From NCBI RefSeq assembly GCF_029873635.1, contig NC_080417.1, positions 32,414,214 to 32,478,213 on the forward strand: 64,000 nt of DNA. The letters are read 5' to 3'. Shown in pieces: positions 1 to 12,100 of this stretch (within the stretch, counting starts at the first letter, position 1; the number at the start of each line of letters is the position of its first letter). The position numbers and the translations under genes are program-made. The stretch is from Malania oleifera (lineage: Eukaryota; Streptophyta; Magnoliopsida; Santalales; Ximeniaceae). A model generated the notes under the pieces. The model searched no databases. It was not told the origin of the DNA and saw nothing but the letters and a program-made list of their open reading frames with translations.

Positions 1-185
1 TTTGACGAACATTTTTGTTACACATTCTTCTCTTTTGCTTAGAAAACCCACACGAAGAGATGCTATGCAAGTGAAACATGTGTAACGATGCATGGAAGTG
101 ATCTGCATGTGCATGATGCCAATTGCCAAGCATAAAACATCTCCTGAATCCAGCTTAAGATAGATGCATGCTTGTGCAAACAAAT

Positions 186-3100
186 TCATCTGAACGACCA
201 CTGAATTTCTTCTAGAGTTCTTCCCTTTGTTTCAGGTACCCAAATCGTCACAAAGACAATAGTAAAAGCAGTGATTGACGCGTAAATCGTAAATGTCCCT
301 GTTGACAAAAAAGTATATCATTTCTGTTTGATCTTAATGAGTCCATTGGGTGTAAAACAGACATGCACACAGAGAGATACCCACCTCCAGCGCTCCAACT
401 CAAAAGTAGGTTTGCAGTCATGGTAACCAACCAGGATGATAGCCAATTTGCCAATGTTGCTAGGCTGCCAGCAAGGCCCTTAATATTCACCGGAAAAATC
501 TGAGACAACCAACCAGGAATGTATAAGCAATATGAAGGATACAATTTGTATTAACATTTTTCCACTATCAAGAAACCAATGACTCATACTTAGGAAACCT
601 TCATGCTCAATAGAACTTCTAGAGCATGTTTACCTTCAATCGTTGGACCTATCCCAACTCTAATTGTACTGTTCCGCCGACCACCCTGTGTTAGTGTAAA
701 CCTATTACCATTTACCAAAAAAAAAAAAGTGGGGGAAGGGGGTGAAAGGCAACTTAGGGTTGTAAAATTTATCAAGAAATCTGAAAACAGACTGAAGTGA
801 GCAGCATTTTTTCCATTTAGAGGTTTTTGGCTGCAGCTTTTTAGTACTCGTAAAATTGGTTTTTTTTGTTTCAGCTTTACCAAAGAAATTTCAATTCTAT
901 ATATTTTATTTTAAAAAATAAAAATAAAAAAAAATAAAAAACATAAAAAGCTTTACCAAAGAAAAAAATAGAACTATATATTTATTAATAAAAAAAAATT
1001 TATTAAAACTACGCTATTAGCTTAAAAAATATATCTGTGGATCTGAAGGACCTTATTTTTGAACTCAAGGATCCTGGGGAAAGATGAGTTGTCCATTTCA
1101 ACAATAAAGTACTTCGTCCTGACATAGAAGTCGAATTTATGAATCCCATTTTTCACAGCAAGGATTTCTTTGAAGATAGTATGGTAATGTTATTGTGCTT
1201 CCTTGAATTCTCCACTAGCATGTCCACAATAGGCCCTTTTGTTGTCCTTATTTTCAAGTAAATTTGCCCCCCAATAATGATCACTGGCATCTGTTTGTAG
1301 GATAAGATCCCCTGAAGATTGAATAATCAAGGACGGTGGATTATCTGCAGCCTTTTTGAGATATTGGACAGCTCTTTTCTAGTCTGGGCCCCATGGTGGT
1401 GGTTTTTTCTTCAAGAGGTTTGTCAAGACACTAATGTAATGACTTCTGTGAGGAATAAAATCTCTGACATAATTAATGATTCCAAGAAATTGTTGAATCT
1501 GCATTACCAAAAGATGATCATCAGGGAAATGTAATAATTCCTCAGCGAGATGGGATCCTAGGCGAATGGTTCCATGAGATATCTTCATTCCCAGAATGGT
1601 AGGCACATCTTCTCTTTCAACAGTAATAAGTATTGTATCTTCAGATTGTCCTGGCAGGGGAAGATTAACAGCATGATCTTGGAGTCTGTATATTAATTGA
1701 TGATTAATAGTAGCCATGTATGCAGTGGCTACTTGCAGAGCGCCTGTGATTTGTAGCTGGTCCTTGATGCAATTCCTCAGATTTTTATCTCTCAGAGGAA
1801 TATTGAAATTTGGGAAGAAGGTGAGGCAAACACTACCGGTTTGAAGTGTGGTAAGGGAAGTTCCAATAGTAGCACCTAAACCTCTCTGGATTTATGAAAG
1901 AGCTCTTGAAATTCTTAAGCAAGAAGGCTTGCTTTCTCCAGAACAAGATTCGGTCCCAAACTCCAAGTTCAATCAAACCCCTTGTTTTAAATCCCAGCCT
2001 ATTCCTTGCTTCATGATTTCCCCTTATGATAAGCATTTCCCAACTTTGGAACCAAGAACACACCTAGAGTCTAACCTTCACTCTAGACCGTTTATCCAAC
2101 CCACTGAGGTCCAACCAGATGGCTCCAAAAAGTTACCTTCGCAGGCAGAACAAGTCTTAAACTGGCAGACCCAGAATGTCAGGTCTCTAAATAAAACTTT
2201 ATCTGCTATCGACCATAAAGTTGATAAGCTCATCTCTCATGGTACACTAATTGACCAATGCATTGATCACATTGATTCTAGACTTGATGCTATGTATTCA
2301 GATCTAAAAAGAAAGATTGATTGTCTTGATACCGAACTCCATCACTACATCAGTTCAGGATACTATGGATCAAAGTTTGATGAAAAGGAGGCAGAAATCA
2401 AAAGGCTCAAAGCACAGTCATCTCAAATGGAACAAGACATCCACCCATCTCCTTCTCCACCAGCATATATCTCTAAAGATTTTCCTTATACACCTTCATA
2501 TTCCCTTTTTACATCACCGTCTCCACCATCTTCATCTTCCTATTTACCAGACTATTCCAAACACTTCAAGTCAACTACAGAATTCTTCAAAAAGCATTCT
2601 CTCATCCAACCAAAGCCTACACCATCAAAACCACCAGCCTTGGTCAAACCTTCCTGTACTACAGGCAAGAACTTGGCTCTAATACCACACAGAGTCGGGG
2701 TCCCCATTGATCCCCTTTGAGAAACATTGGTTGTTGACCCAAGGTCTCCGTTTGAATCCGTTTGAAGGATAGTTTTGGAGAAAGGGCTCTTGACAATGTT
2801 TATCTAAGATGGATCAAGGGGCTCCCGTCTCTGTGTGGTATCAAAGCCAAGTTCTTGCCTGTAATACAGGAAGTTTAGATCAAAGAGGTGATTACAAAAG
2901 AATGAGGTACAAATAGTATATAGGGAAATTTGTAACCATGGATTCTCTTTCGCAAAGCTCTAAGAAAACCCCAGCAAGACTTTCTTCTCCCACATCTCTT
3001 CCTTCTATTAAAAAGACCACATCTTCCAAGATCACCAACCTCGTTGAATACTCTTACATTCCTGATTCAGCCCAGATTCAGGAAACTTCACTTCCTCTTG

Positions 3101-6100
3101 TAAATCCCTATAATATTTTCCGAAGAAAAAAAATCCTTTGCCAGTCAAGTTCGTACTCTTCTTATATCACATAACAGACCCCATGTTAAAGAATATGTCC
3201 AAACCACTGCTCTTGATAAATGCCTCATTCCAGCTTCGTCCAAAGAACAATATGTTGATCTTGAGCTTGATCAAGACCTGATCAACCAATGGATCGGGGA
3301 AGGTTACACTCACCTTCATTTTGGAGCAGTACGACTTCTTCTCACTCTTCATGGCCGAAAGGGACTTCCTGTTACAGCCAAGATTACCATTCTTAATACC
3401 ACTTACACTCAGTATGAGCATGCTGCTATTGGAACTTCCCTTACCACACTTCAAGCCGGTAGTGTTTGCCTCACCTTCTTACCAAATTTGAATACTCCTC
3501 TGAGAGATAAAAATCTGAGGAATTGCATCAAGGTCCAACTACAAATCACAGGCGCTCCGCAAGTAGCCACTGCATACATGGCTACTCTTCATCATCAATT
3601 AATATACAGACTCCAAGATCATGTTGTTGATCTTCCCCTACCAGGACAATCTGAAGATACAATACTTATTACTGCTGAAAGAGAAGAAGATGTACCTACC
3701 ATTCTTCAGATCTCGAGACGAATTCCCAGAGAAGAACTGAAAGAGCTTATTCCTCTAGAATGGATCACCAGTTATGAACAGCTTCATCAACAAACAATGC
3801 CAGTCCATTTCTCAGATTCTAAGTTTGAAAGGCTCCCAAATCGGACTATGAAAACAGTCTTCAAGCCAGCAAAGGTTGCTTCTCCAGCACTCCACCAGTT
3901 TTTCAATCTTTAATGATAAAACCTGTCACTTTTTGAAGAAGATATTCCTTTAAGCAACGTTGAGGCGGATGGAACACCTGTCTACACTGACAAGATTGAG
4001 GGACATTTTATCTGGGACGTAGACCCTTCTATGTGTGATCCATATTGTGATTGCCATAAATCCTCACACAAGTATGAGACCCAAGCCTCATGCAGACCTC
4101 CTACTTCTTATAGAAGGCTTGATGACCCAGATAGCCCCTGAATAGGACTCCGAAGTCCATCTACTAAACCTAAACCTCTCTGGATTTATGAAAGAGCTCT
4201 TGAAATTCTTAAGCAAGAAGGCTTGCTTTCTCCAGAACAAGATTCGGTCCCAAACTCCAAGTTCAGTCAAACCCCTTGTTCTAAATCCCAGCCTATTCCT
4301 TGCTTCATGACTTCCCTTTATGATAAGCATTTCCCACCTTTGGAACCAAGAACACACCTAGAGTCTAACCTTCACTCTAGACCGTTTATCCAACCCACTG
4401 AGGTCCAACCAGATGACTCTAAAAAGTTACCTTCATAAGCAGAACAAGTCTTAAACTGGCAGACCCAGAATGCCCGATCTCAGAATACAACTCTATCTGC
4501 TATCGACCATAAAGTTGATAAGCTCATCTCTCATGGTACACTAATTGACCAACGCATTGGTCACATTGATTCTAGACTTGATGCTATGTATTCAGATCTA
4601 AAAAGAAAGATTGATTGTCTTGATACCGAATTCCGTCACTACATCAGTTCAAGATACTATGGATCAAAGTTTGATGAAAAGGAGGCAGAAATCAAAAGGC
4701 TCAAAGCACAGTTATCTCAAATGGAACAAGACATCCACCCATCTCCTTCTCCACCTGCATATATCTCTAAAGTTTTTCCTTATACTCCTTCATATTCCCC
4801 TTTTACATCACCGTCTCCACCATCTTCATCTTCCTATTTACCAGACTATTCCAAACACTTCAAGTCAACTGCTGAATTCTTCAGAAAGCATTCTCTCATC
4901 CAACCAAAGCCTACACTATCAAAACCACCAGCCTTGGTCAAACCTTCCTCTTCCAAACCCATTCCCATTCATCAAAAGCTCAAATCACCTTTTACACCAC
5001 CTGACCAGCCACCATCATTGCTTGCTGATCTTTTCATCCTTGAAATATCCTCTGATGATGATGACAGTAATGCTTCTGATGAAACATTGTCAGCCTCAGA
5101 AACTCTGCCAACCTCTGATCAAGAGATTACAAACATTCACAACTCTTATTATGAAAGACCCTATAGAACTGATTCAACCACTAGGCAAACTATTCCACAA
5201 AACCCTATGAATGGTTCCTAGTTCTCTTTTGAAGGCCTCTCTTTGACTAAATGGATAGATCGAATTGGAGAATTTGGTGCATGGATTGATCTTTAACTTT
5301 CTAAACCAGGAAATAATCTGGAAACAATACTTGTTGAGTTCGTATCCAGATTTACCAGATCATTAAGAGATTGGTTTCAAAGCCTTGGAGATTATAGACA
5401 ACTCCAATTTATAAAATCTCAGACTCCTTCTCATGCTTTGGGAACTCTTTATCGAGAATTTATTGGAGATCCAGATGCTCATGCTAATGAAGTGAGACAA
5501 GAATATTTTGAAATGAGATGCTGCTCATTAAAAAGGAAAGATCTTGATTTTCACTATCAAAGAATGTCCAGATGATATTATCTTCTTAGAGGATTTAATA
5601 ATGAAAATCTCAAACAGGTTTACATCAATTCTTTACCAGAAGACATTCAGCCTGAACTCCAAAAAAAAATCTCCTCTCTCAGACGATCACTTAAGGAAAT
5701 TTCTATTGGAGAGATTCATCAGCTGGCCCTAGCTTCTTTAGAGAAGCTATGTGATACGCATCAACTCTTCTCAAAAATGATGAAACAAAATCATTTGTTC
5801 ACTAAACAGTGCAAAAAGTCACATTTGCAGATCAAATGCAAAGAGAAAGAATGCGTATGCAGTCCAAAGAAGAAGAAGCATTTCAAGGAATTTCGTAGTT
5901 TTGATAAATCAAAGAATTCCAAAAAGAATTTTGGAAAATCAAAAAGATTCAGATTTTTCAAAAAGAGATCCAAGCAGGGACACCATAAATCTCCTCGGTG
6001 CTTTATCTGTAAAAAAAATAAAAGGTCATTATGCTAAGTGTCACGAGCTAAGCTTGTTCAGGGCATTATGCTTGCCTGTGACCGCTTATCTTGTGTGCTT

Positions 6101-9100
6101 GGGATGAGTTTCCATCATGTAAATACTAGTGTAGGGTTATTTTCTACTAGTAGAGTCTTTGTAAGCCAAATAAGGCAGTATGACTCCTCGGTCACTTTGA
6201 TGTTTCCTAGTGTCAGGATGATAATTACATAAAAACCTCTTTAAGGGAGGGTGAGTGTTCATCGGTCATTGTAAAACTCACTAGCAATTGTCAACGTGCT
6301 TAGCCTACTTGCCTCCCTCACTAAGTACACCATGTCAACGGAGGATTTGTTAATGAATTACGTTTGCTTCAATGTTTACTGCTTGCTTACCACGGCTTTC
6401 ATGAATTGATTACTGTTTCCGCTGCTATTTGAATGAATGCTAATGAAAGTACTTCATGGATGAATGTTGGTAAACGATAGGTTGGCTAGTTAAACAAGAG
6501 TGCTTTAGTTAGCGCCGCACGGCCCTTCACAAGGGTGTGAAAATAGTCGGACCGTGACATTTGGTATCAGAGCCAAGTCGGTGACACTTGGTGAGAGACC
6601 AAGGTTGAGTTGCTACGTGAATTCGATTGCCTTCGTTGTTGGATTTGGGAAGCTTTCATAAGTGACCATAGCACCAAACAACGCTGAAAGAATCAGTGCA
6701 GTGGAAGCACAGGTTGAAGAGACAACCAACAATATGGCCAACGAGATGGCCCAACTGAGGGGACTTGTTGATGAAGTGATGGGATCACAGCAGCATCAAG
6801 CAAGTTTGACAAGTGAAATGTCAGAGGACTTTCACCACACTGTGGAAACTTTGCAGGCCCGGATGGCAGATCTGGATGCAAAGATGAATGTGATAGTTCT
6901 TGCTATGGGGAACTCCAACACTCCGGGAGTTAGCAAGACCAAGGTGCCAAAACCCAGGACGTATGGGGGTGCCCAAGATGCCAAGGAGTTATAGAACTTC
7001 TTGTTTGATGTGGAGCAGTACTTTCGCGTTGTGAGGATGGCCTCAGAATAGGCAACGGTGGATACTGTGACCATGTACTTGATTGGTGATGTCAAACTGT
7101 GGTGGCGTACCAAGTACATAGAAATTGAAAATGGAAGTTGTGTAATTGATAGTTGGACAGACTTGAAGAGAGAGCTCAAGGCCCAATTCTTTCCTGAAAA
7201 TGTTGAGTATAATGCAAGGAGAAAAATGAGAGATCTCAAGCATACGTGGTCAATCAAGGAATATGTGAAACAATTTTCTGCTTTAATGTTGGATATTCGG
7301 GATATGTCGGAGAATGACAAGTTGTTCTATTTTCTAGAGGGGATGAAACCATGGGCAAGAACTGAACTTCATAGGCAAAGGGTTCAAGACTTGTCAACTG
7401 CACAAGCTGCTGCAGAACGCTTGACGGACTACGCTGGTGATGAGACCACTTTGTCCAAACGGTTTGGCGAAGAGGGAAACAGTGGAAAGTCTTTCAAGAA
7501 TGGCGAACCCAAGAGTGGGGGAGCCGACTTTAAATCATCAACCTCAAAGGAAGCTTCATCGTCTCAAGGGTTCAACACATCCAATGGAAAGGGGAAAAGT
7601 AAAATTCCGTGCTACTTGTGTAGTGGACCTCATAGAGTTTTTGAGTGCCCTTACAAAGCATCACTTAATGCTTTACAGGCTTCCATTGCAGAGCAGGCAG
7701 TGGAAGACGATGGGGCAGAGGATGATACCCCGAGGATGGGTGCAATGCGACAGGTGAGCACGTTGGAAAAGCAGGCTAAAGCCCCAAATGTTGCACGAGT
7801 CAAAGGGCTAATGTTTGTGGACTTGAAAATCAATGGGAAGAGCACCCGCGCTATGGTGGCTACCAGGGCTACCCATAATTTTGTTTCACAACCGGAAGCT
7901 TGGAGACTCAACTTATCCTTAGAGAAGGATACAGGACGCATGAAAGCAGTTAACTTTGTAGCCCAGCCTACTCTGGGAGTAGCCATGCAAGTGACTGTAA
8001 AGCTTGAACAGTGGGAAGGTCATGCGAATTTCACTGCGGTGCCATTGGATGACTTTCTAATCATTTTAAGAATGGAGTTCCTAAGGGGGACGAGGGCAGT
8101 GCTGATGCCTTCAGCTGGTTCCCTATGTCTGATGGGAGATCACTCGTGCATGGTGCAAGTCGTTGCGATGAAAGGAGACAACGAGAAGTCCCTTTCAGCC
8201 ATACAACTCAATGATGGATTGGGTCAGGGTGAACAAACACGTCTAGCCACAGTGGTGGTAGACAAAGAAGTAGGCCAAAATCTGGAGCCTACGACCATCC
8301 AAGCGGTATTGGATAAGGATAAGGAGGTGTTGCCGAATAAGCTGCCTTACAATTTTCCTTCACGACAGACTGTGGAGGATGAGATCGAGTTGTTATCAGG
8401 AGTGAAACCACCTGCTAAAGGGCCATGTCGAAAAGGAGAATTTCTTTTTCACTCAGTGGAGCAACAAATTCCTTGGTCAAGTGGTTGAACAAGGTCATAT
8501 CCGGAGGGGTATGGAGAAGGTAAGGATGATTCAAGAACGGAAGATCCCCACGATAGTGAAAGAGTTGCGTTCCTTTCTTGGCCTTACTAAATACTGCAAG
8601 AAGTTCGTTGAGGGGTATTCGCGGAGAATGACTCCAATGACAGGACTACTGGGAAGGTATTATTGGCAGCACACGCGAGATGATGTGGTTGATTATACCA
8701 AAACTTGTCTCACTTGCCAACAAGACAAGGGGGAGCGGAAGAAGTATGGTACTTTCATGGCCGCACCAAAGTACTGTTTGGCAAAGGAGACGACACAATT
8801 GTTCCTTGTGACTGTTGTGAAACATTGGGGTGTTCCCCAAGTTATTATTTGTGACCGAGACTTAATGTTCACTGACAACTTCTTGACAGAATTTTTCAGG
8901 ATATTCAGGTCACATATTGACATCTCTTCGAGTTCTCACCGACAGATAGACGGACAGATGAAGAGATTCAGAGGGCTACTAGATGACTACTTGTGTCATT
9001 GTGTCAACGACAACCAGAAGAATGGCATGCAACTACTTGATGTGGCTTCATTCTGTGGCAACGCCCAAAGGCGCTTAACAACCAACAAGAGCCCTTTTGA

Positions 9101-12100
9101 GCTTGTTACAGGCCAGCTGCCGCTGTTACCTCACACAGTGGGCGAGCCGTACAGACGAAAGAGTCCCAAGGCGTACATCTTCACTAGTAAAGGGAAACAG
9201 AATGCAGAGTTTGCCCAAGCCTACTTGGAGAAAGCTTCTGAGCAGATGAAGAAGTGGGCAGATAAGGGGAGAAGACAGCAGTCTCATGTCAGCTGCCTAA
9301 AGCCGTTCAACGCCAACACCAATGACCGGAGCAGAAGTCAGTTCAACAGAGCAGAGTTGAAGATAGTGCAACCTGACAGACATGACGTTGAAGAGATCCT
9401 TGCAGACAAAAAGTTCATATCCTCAAGGAAGAAGCGGCAAAAGTTCCTAGTGAAGTGGAAATGCCTTGATAACAAAGAAATCAGCTAGATTTCTGCGGAA
9501 GATATTCAACCGTTTGTGGACAAATTTGAAGTGTACCTACCGCCAAAAGTCTACGAGGACGTCGACCGCATCAGTAGAGGAGAATGTCACGAGCTAAGCT
9601 TGTTCAGGGCATTATGCTTGCTTGTGACCGCTTATCTCGTGTGCTTGGAATGGGTTTCCATCATACAAATACTAGTGTAGGGTTATTTTCTGCTAGTAAA
9701 GTCTTTGTAAGCCAAATAAGGCAATATGACTCCTCGGTCACTTTGATGTTTCCTAGTGTCAGGATGATAATTACATAAAAACCTCTTTAGGGGAAGGTGA
9801 GTGTTCATCAGTCATTGTAAAACTCACTAGCAATTGTCAACGTGCTTAGCCTACTTGCCTCCCTCGCTAAGTACACCATGTCAACGGAGGATTTGTTAAT
9901 GAATTACGTTTGCTTCAATGTTTACTGCTTGCTTACCACGACTTTCATGAATTGATTACTGTTTCCGCTGCTATTTGAATGAATGCTAATGAAAGTGTTT
10001 CGTGAATGAATGTTAGTAAACGATAGGCTGGCTAGTTAAACAAGAGTGCTTTAACTAGTGTTGCACGGCCCTTCACAAGGGTGTGAAAATAGTCGGACCA
10101 TGACACTAAGCAATGTCCTGAAAATCGATGAAAATCTGCAAAACTGGCCCAACAACTGCAGACTGAAGATACAAAAGCTGATATTGAATTCATTCTTTCA
10201 GAACAAGAAGAAATGACTGAGGATACAATCCTTGTCATTACTGACGCAGAAGACTCTGATTCAGAGGATTCTTATTCAGAGAAAATATTCAATGTTCAAC
10301 CACTCTTCTCTTCAGAACAAACAAAGATAAGTCCTCATGTCCAAATCCAACTTCTTCATGAAAAATATGGCAAACCCATATATGTCGTTGCATACATTGA
10401 TACCGGTTCTCATAAAACCATGATTAATCCCAGAGTGCTTCCTTCAGATTGTTGGTCATCCCACACTCAGTTTTTCAGAGTTGCAAATGATCAAATTTTT
10501 ACTACCACTTTGGTTTCTAAAAGAAAAATAGGGATTAAACTTCCTCCTAACTGCATTATTTGGACCCATGTCATTGGAAGTGCCCTTCTTCAAAAAAATG
10601 TTCTTCTAGGATGAGATGTTTATTGTCTTTCCAAATCCCTGAGAATTCTTCCTACAGGAATCAGGTGCAAAAGAGAATTTAAACCTTTCACTCCTTTAAC
10701 AAAAATTTATTCTCTTTCTCACTCCTCTCCAAATTTCCAGACCGTCCAAGAACAGCTACTGAAATTATGTGCTGAAAGTCATGATCAATTTCTTCATGAT
10801 CACCCTATCTGGAAAATCCAGACTTTTTTATCCATATTCCCTTCAAGTTAAATGAAGATGGCAGCCCGACTAAAGCTTCTCATCCTGGAATGTCTCCTTC
10901 AGATCTTAAGCTTGCAAGAGACGAATGTCAGTCTTTATTAAACAAGGGCTTATTGAACCAACTAGTTCTTCTTGGGCTTGCCAAGCAATTTATGTTGAAA
11001 AAAGATCAAAAAGGATCAGAGGAAAGAAAAGATTAGTCATTGACTACAAGCCCCTTAACACCTTCATAAGGGATGACAAATTTCCCATTCCAAAAGCCAG
11101 AACACAGTTTGTTCATCTTGCTGAAGAAACAATATTCTCAAAATTTGATCTAAAAGGTACATTTTGGCAACTTGGGATTCATCCAGATGACAGATACAAA
11201 ACTGTCTTCTGCATTCCAAATGAACAGTTTCAATGGACTGTGTTACCCTTTGAACTGAAAATAGCTCCTTCCTCATTCCAAAAGGCGATGACTAGAATCT
11301 TTAATCCGATCCTTCACAGCACTCTCATCTACATTGATGATATCTTATTATTTTCTAAATCCCAAGAAGATCACTACCATCTTCTCCAACTGTTCCAACA
11401 GTTTGCTACACAGTACAGGATTATGCTCTCTGAAAAGAAAAGCACTATTGGACAAAATGAAATCGATTTTGTGGGAATGAAGATATCTCATTGAACCATT
11501 CGCCTAGGACCCCATCTCACTGAGGAATTATTACATTTCCCTGATAATCATCTTTCGGCAAAGCAGATCCAACAATTTCTTGGAATCATTATTTATATCA
11601 GAGATTTTATTCCTCGCAAAAGTCATTACACTAGTGCCCTGACAAAACTTTTGAAGAAAAAACCACCACCATGGCGCCCATACCAGAAAAGAGCTGTCCA
11701 ATATCTCAAAAAGGCTGCAGATAATCCACCGCCCTTGACTATTCCATCCTCAAGAGATCTTATCCTACAAACAGATGCCAATGATCATTACTGGGGGGCA
11801 ATTTTACTTGAAGATAAGGACAACAAAAGGGCCTATTGCGGACGTGCTAGTGGAGAATTCAAGGAATCACAAAAACATTACCAAGTAGTCTTCAAAAAAA
11901 TCCTCGCTATAAAAAATGGGATTCAGAAATTCAACTTCTATGTCAAGATGAAGCACTTTACTGTTAAAATGGACAACTCATCTTTCCCCAAGATCCTTGA
12001 GTTCAAAAATAAGGTCCTTCCAGATCCACAATTTCTCAAAATGAAAGAATGGTTTTCCAGATATGATTTCTCGGTAAAGAATATAAAAGGCACCCACAAT

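Larger units (their letters stand above)
6039..10105 (+). mobile_element. Ty3/gypsy chromovirus (Galadriel-like), internally deleted, with both LTRs and TSD
   Basis: Two 521-bp LTRs (6039-6559 and 9585-10105) begin TGTCACGAGC and end TGACA, flanked by the 5-bp duplication CTAAG (6034-6038 and 10106-10110). A tRNA-Met primer site (TGGTATCAGAGCCAAG) starts at 6562, and a purine tract AGAGGAGAA ends at 9584. The inside encodes gag, a decayed protease, then jumps to integrase and a chromodomain-like end; the RT and RNase H region is missing around 8400-8650. By eye the LTRs differ at about 26 of 521 positions, nearly all transitions. Galadriel-like is suggested by the gag N-terminus and is less certain than the chromovirus call. 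Confidence 0.9.

Noticed and set aside
2317..2682. His/Leu-rich 121-codon frame in the viral coiled-coil region (also 4611-5210)
   Set aside because: Out-of-phase shadow of the Pro/Ser-rich ORF1 segment. It appears in both copies simply because they are duplicates.
6662..6664. Start codon for gag of the nested chromovirus
   Set aside because: The codon is GTG, not ATG. I treat the native start as lost, not as a non-AUG start.
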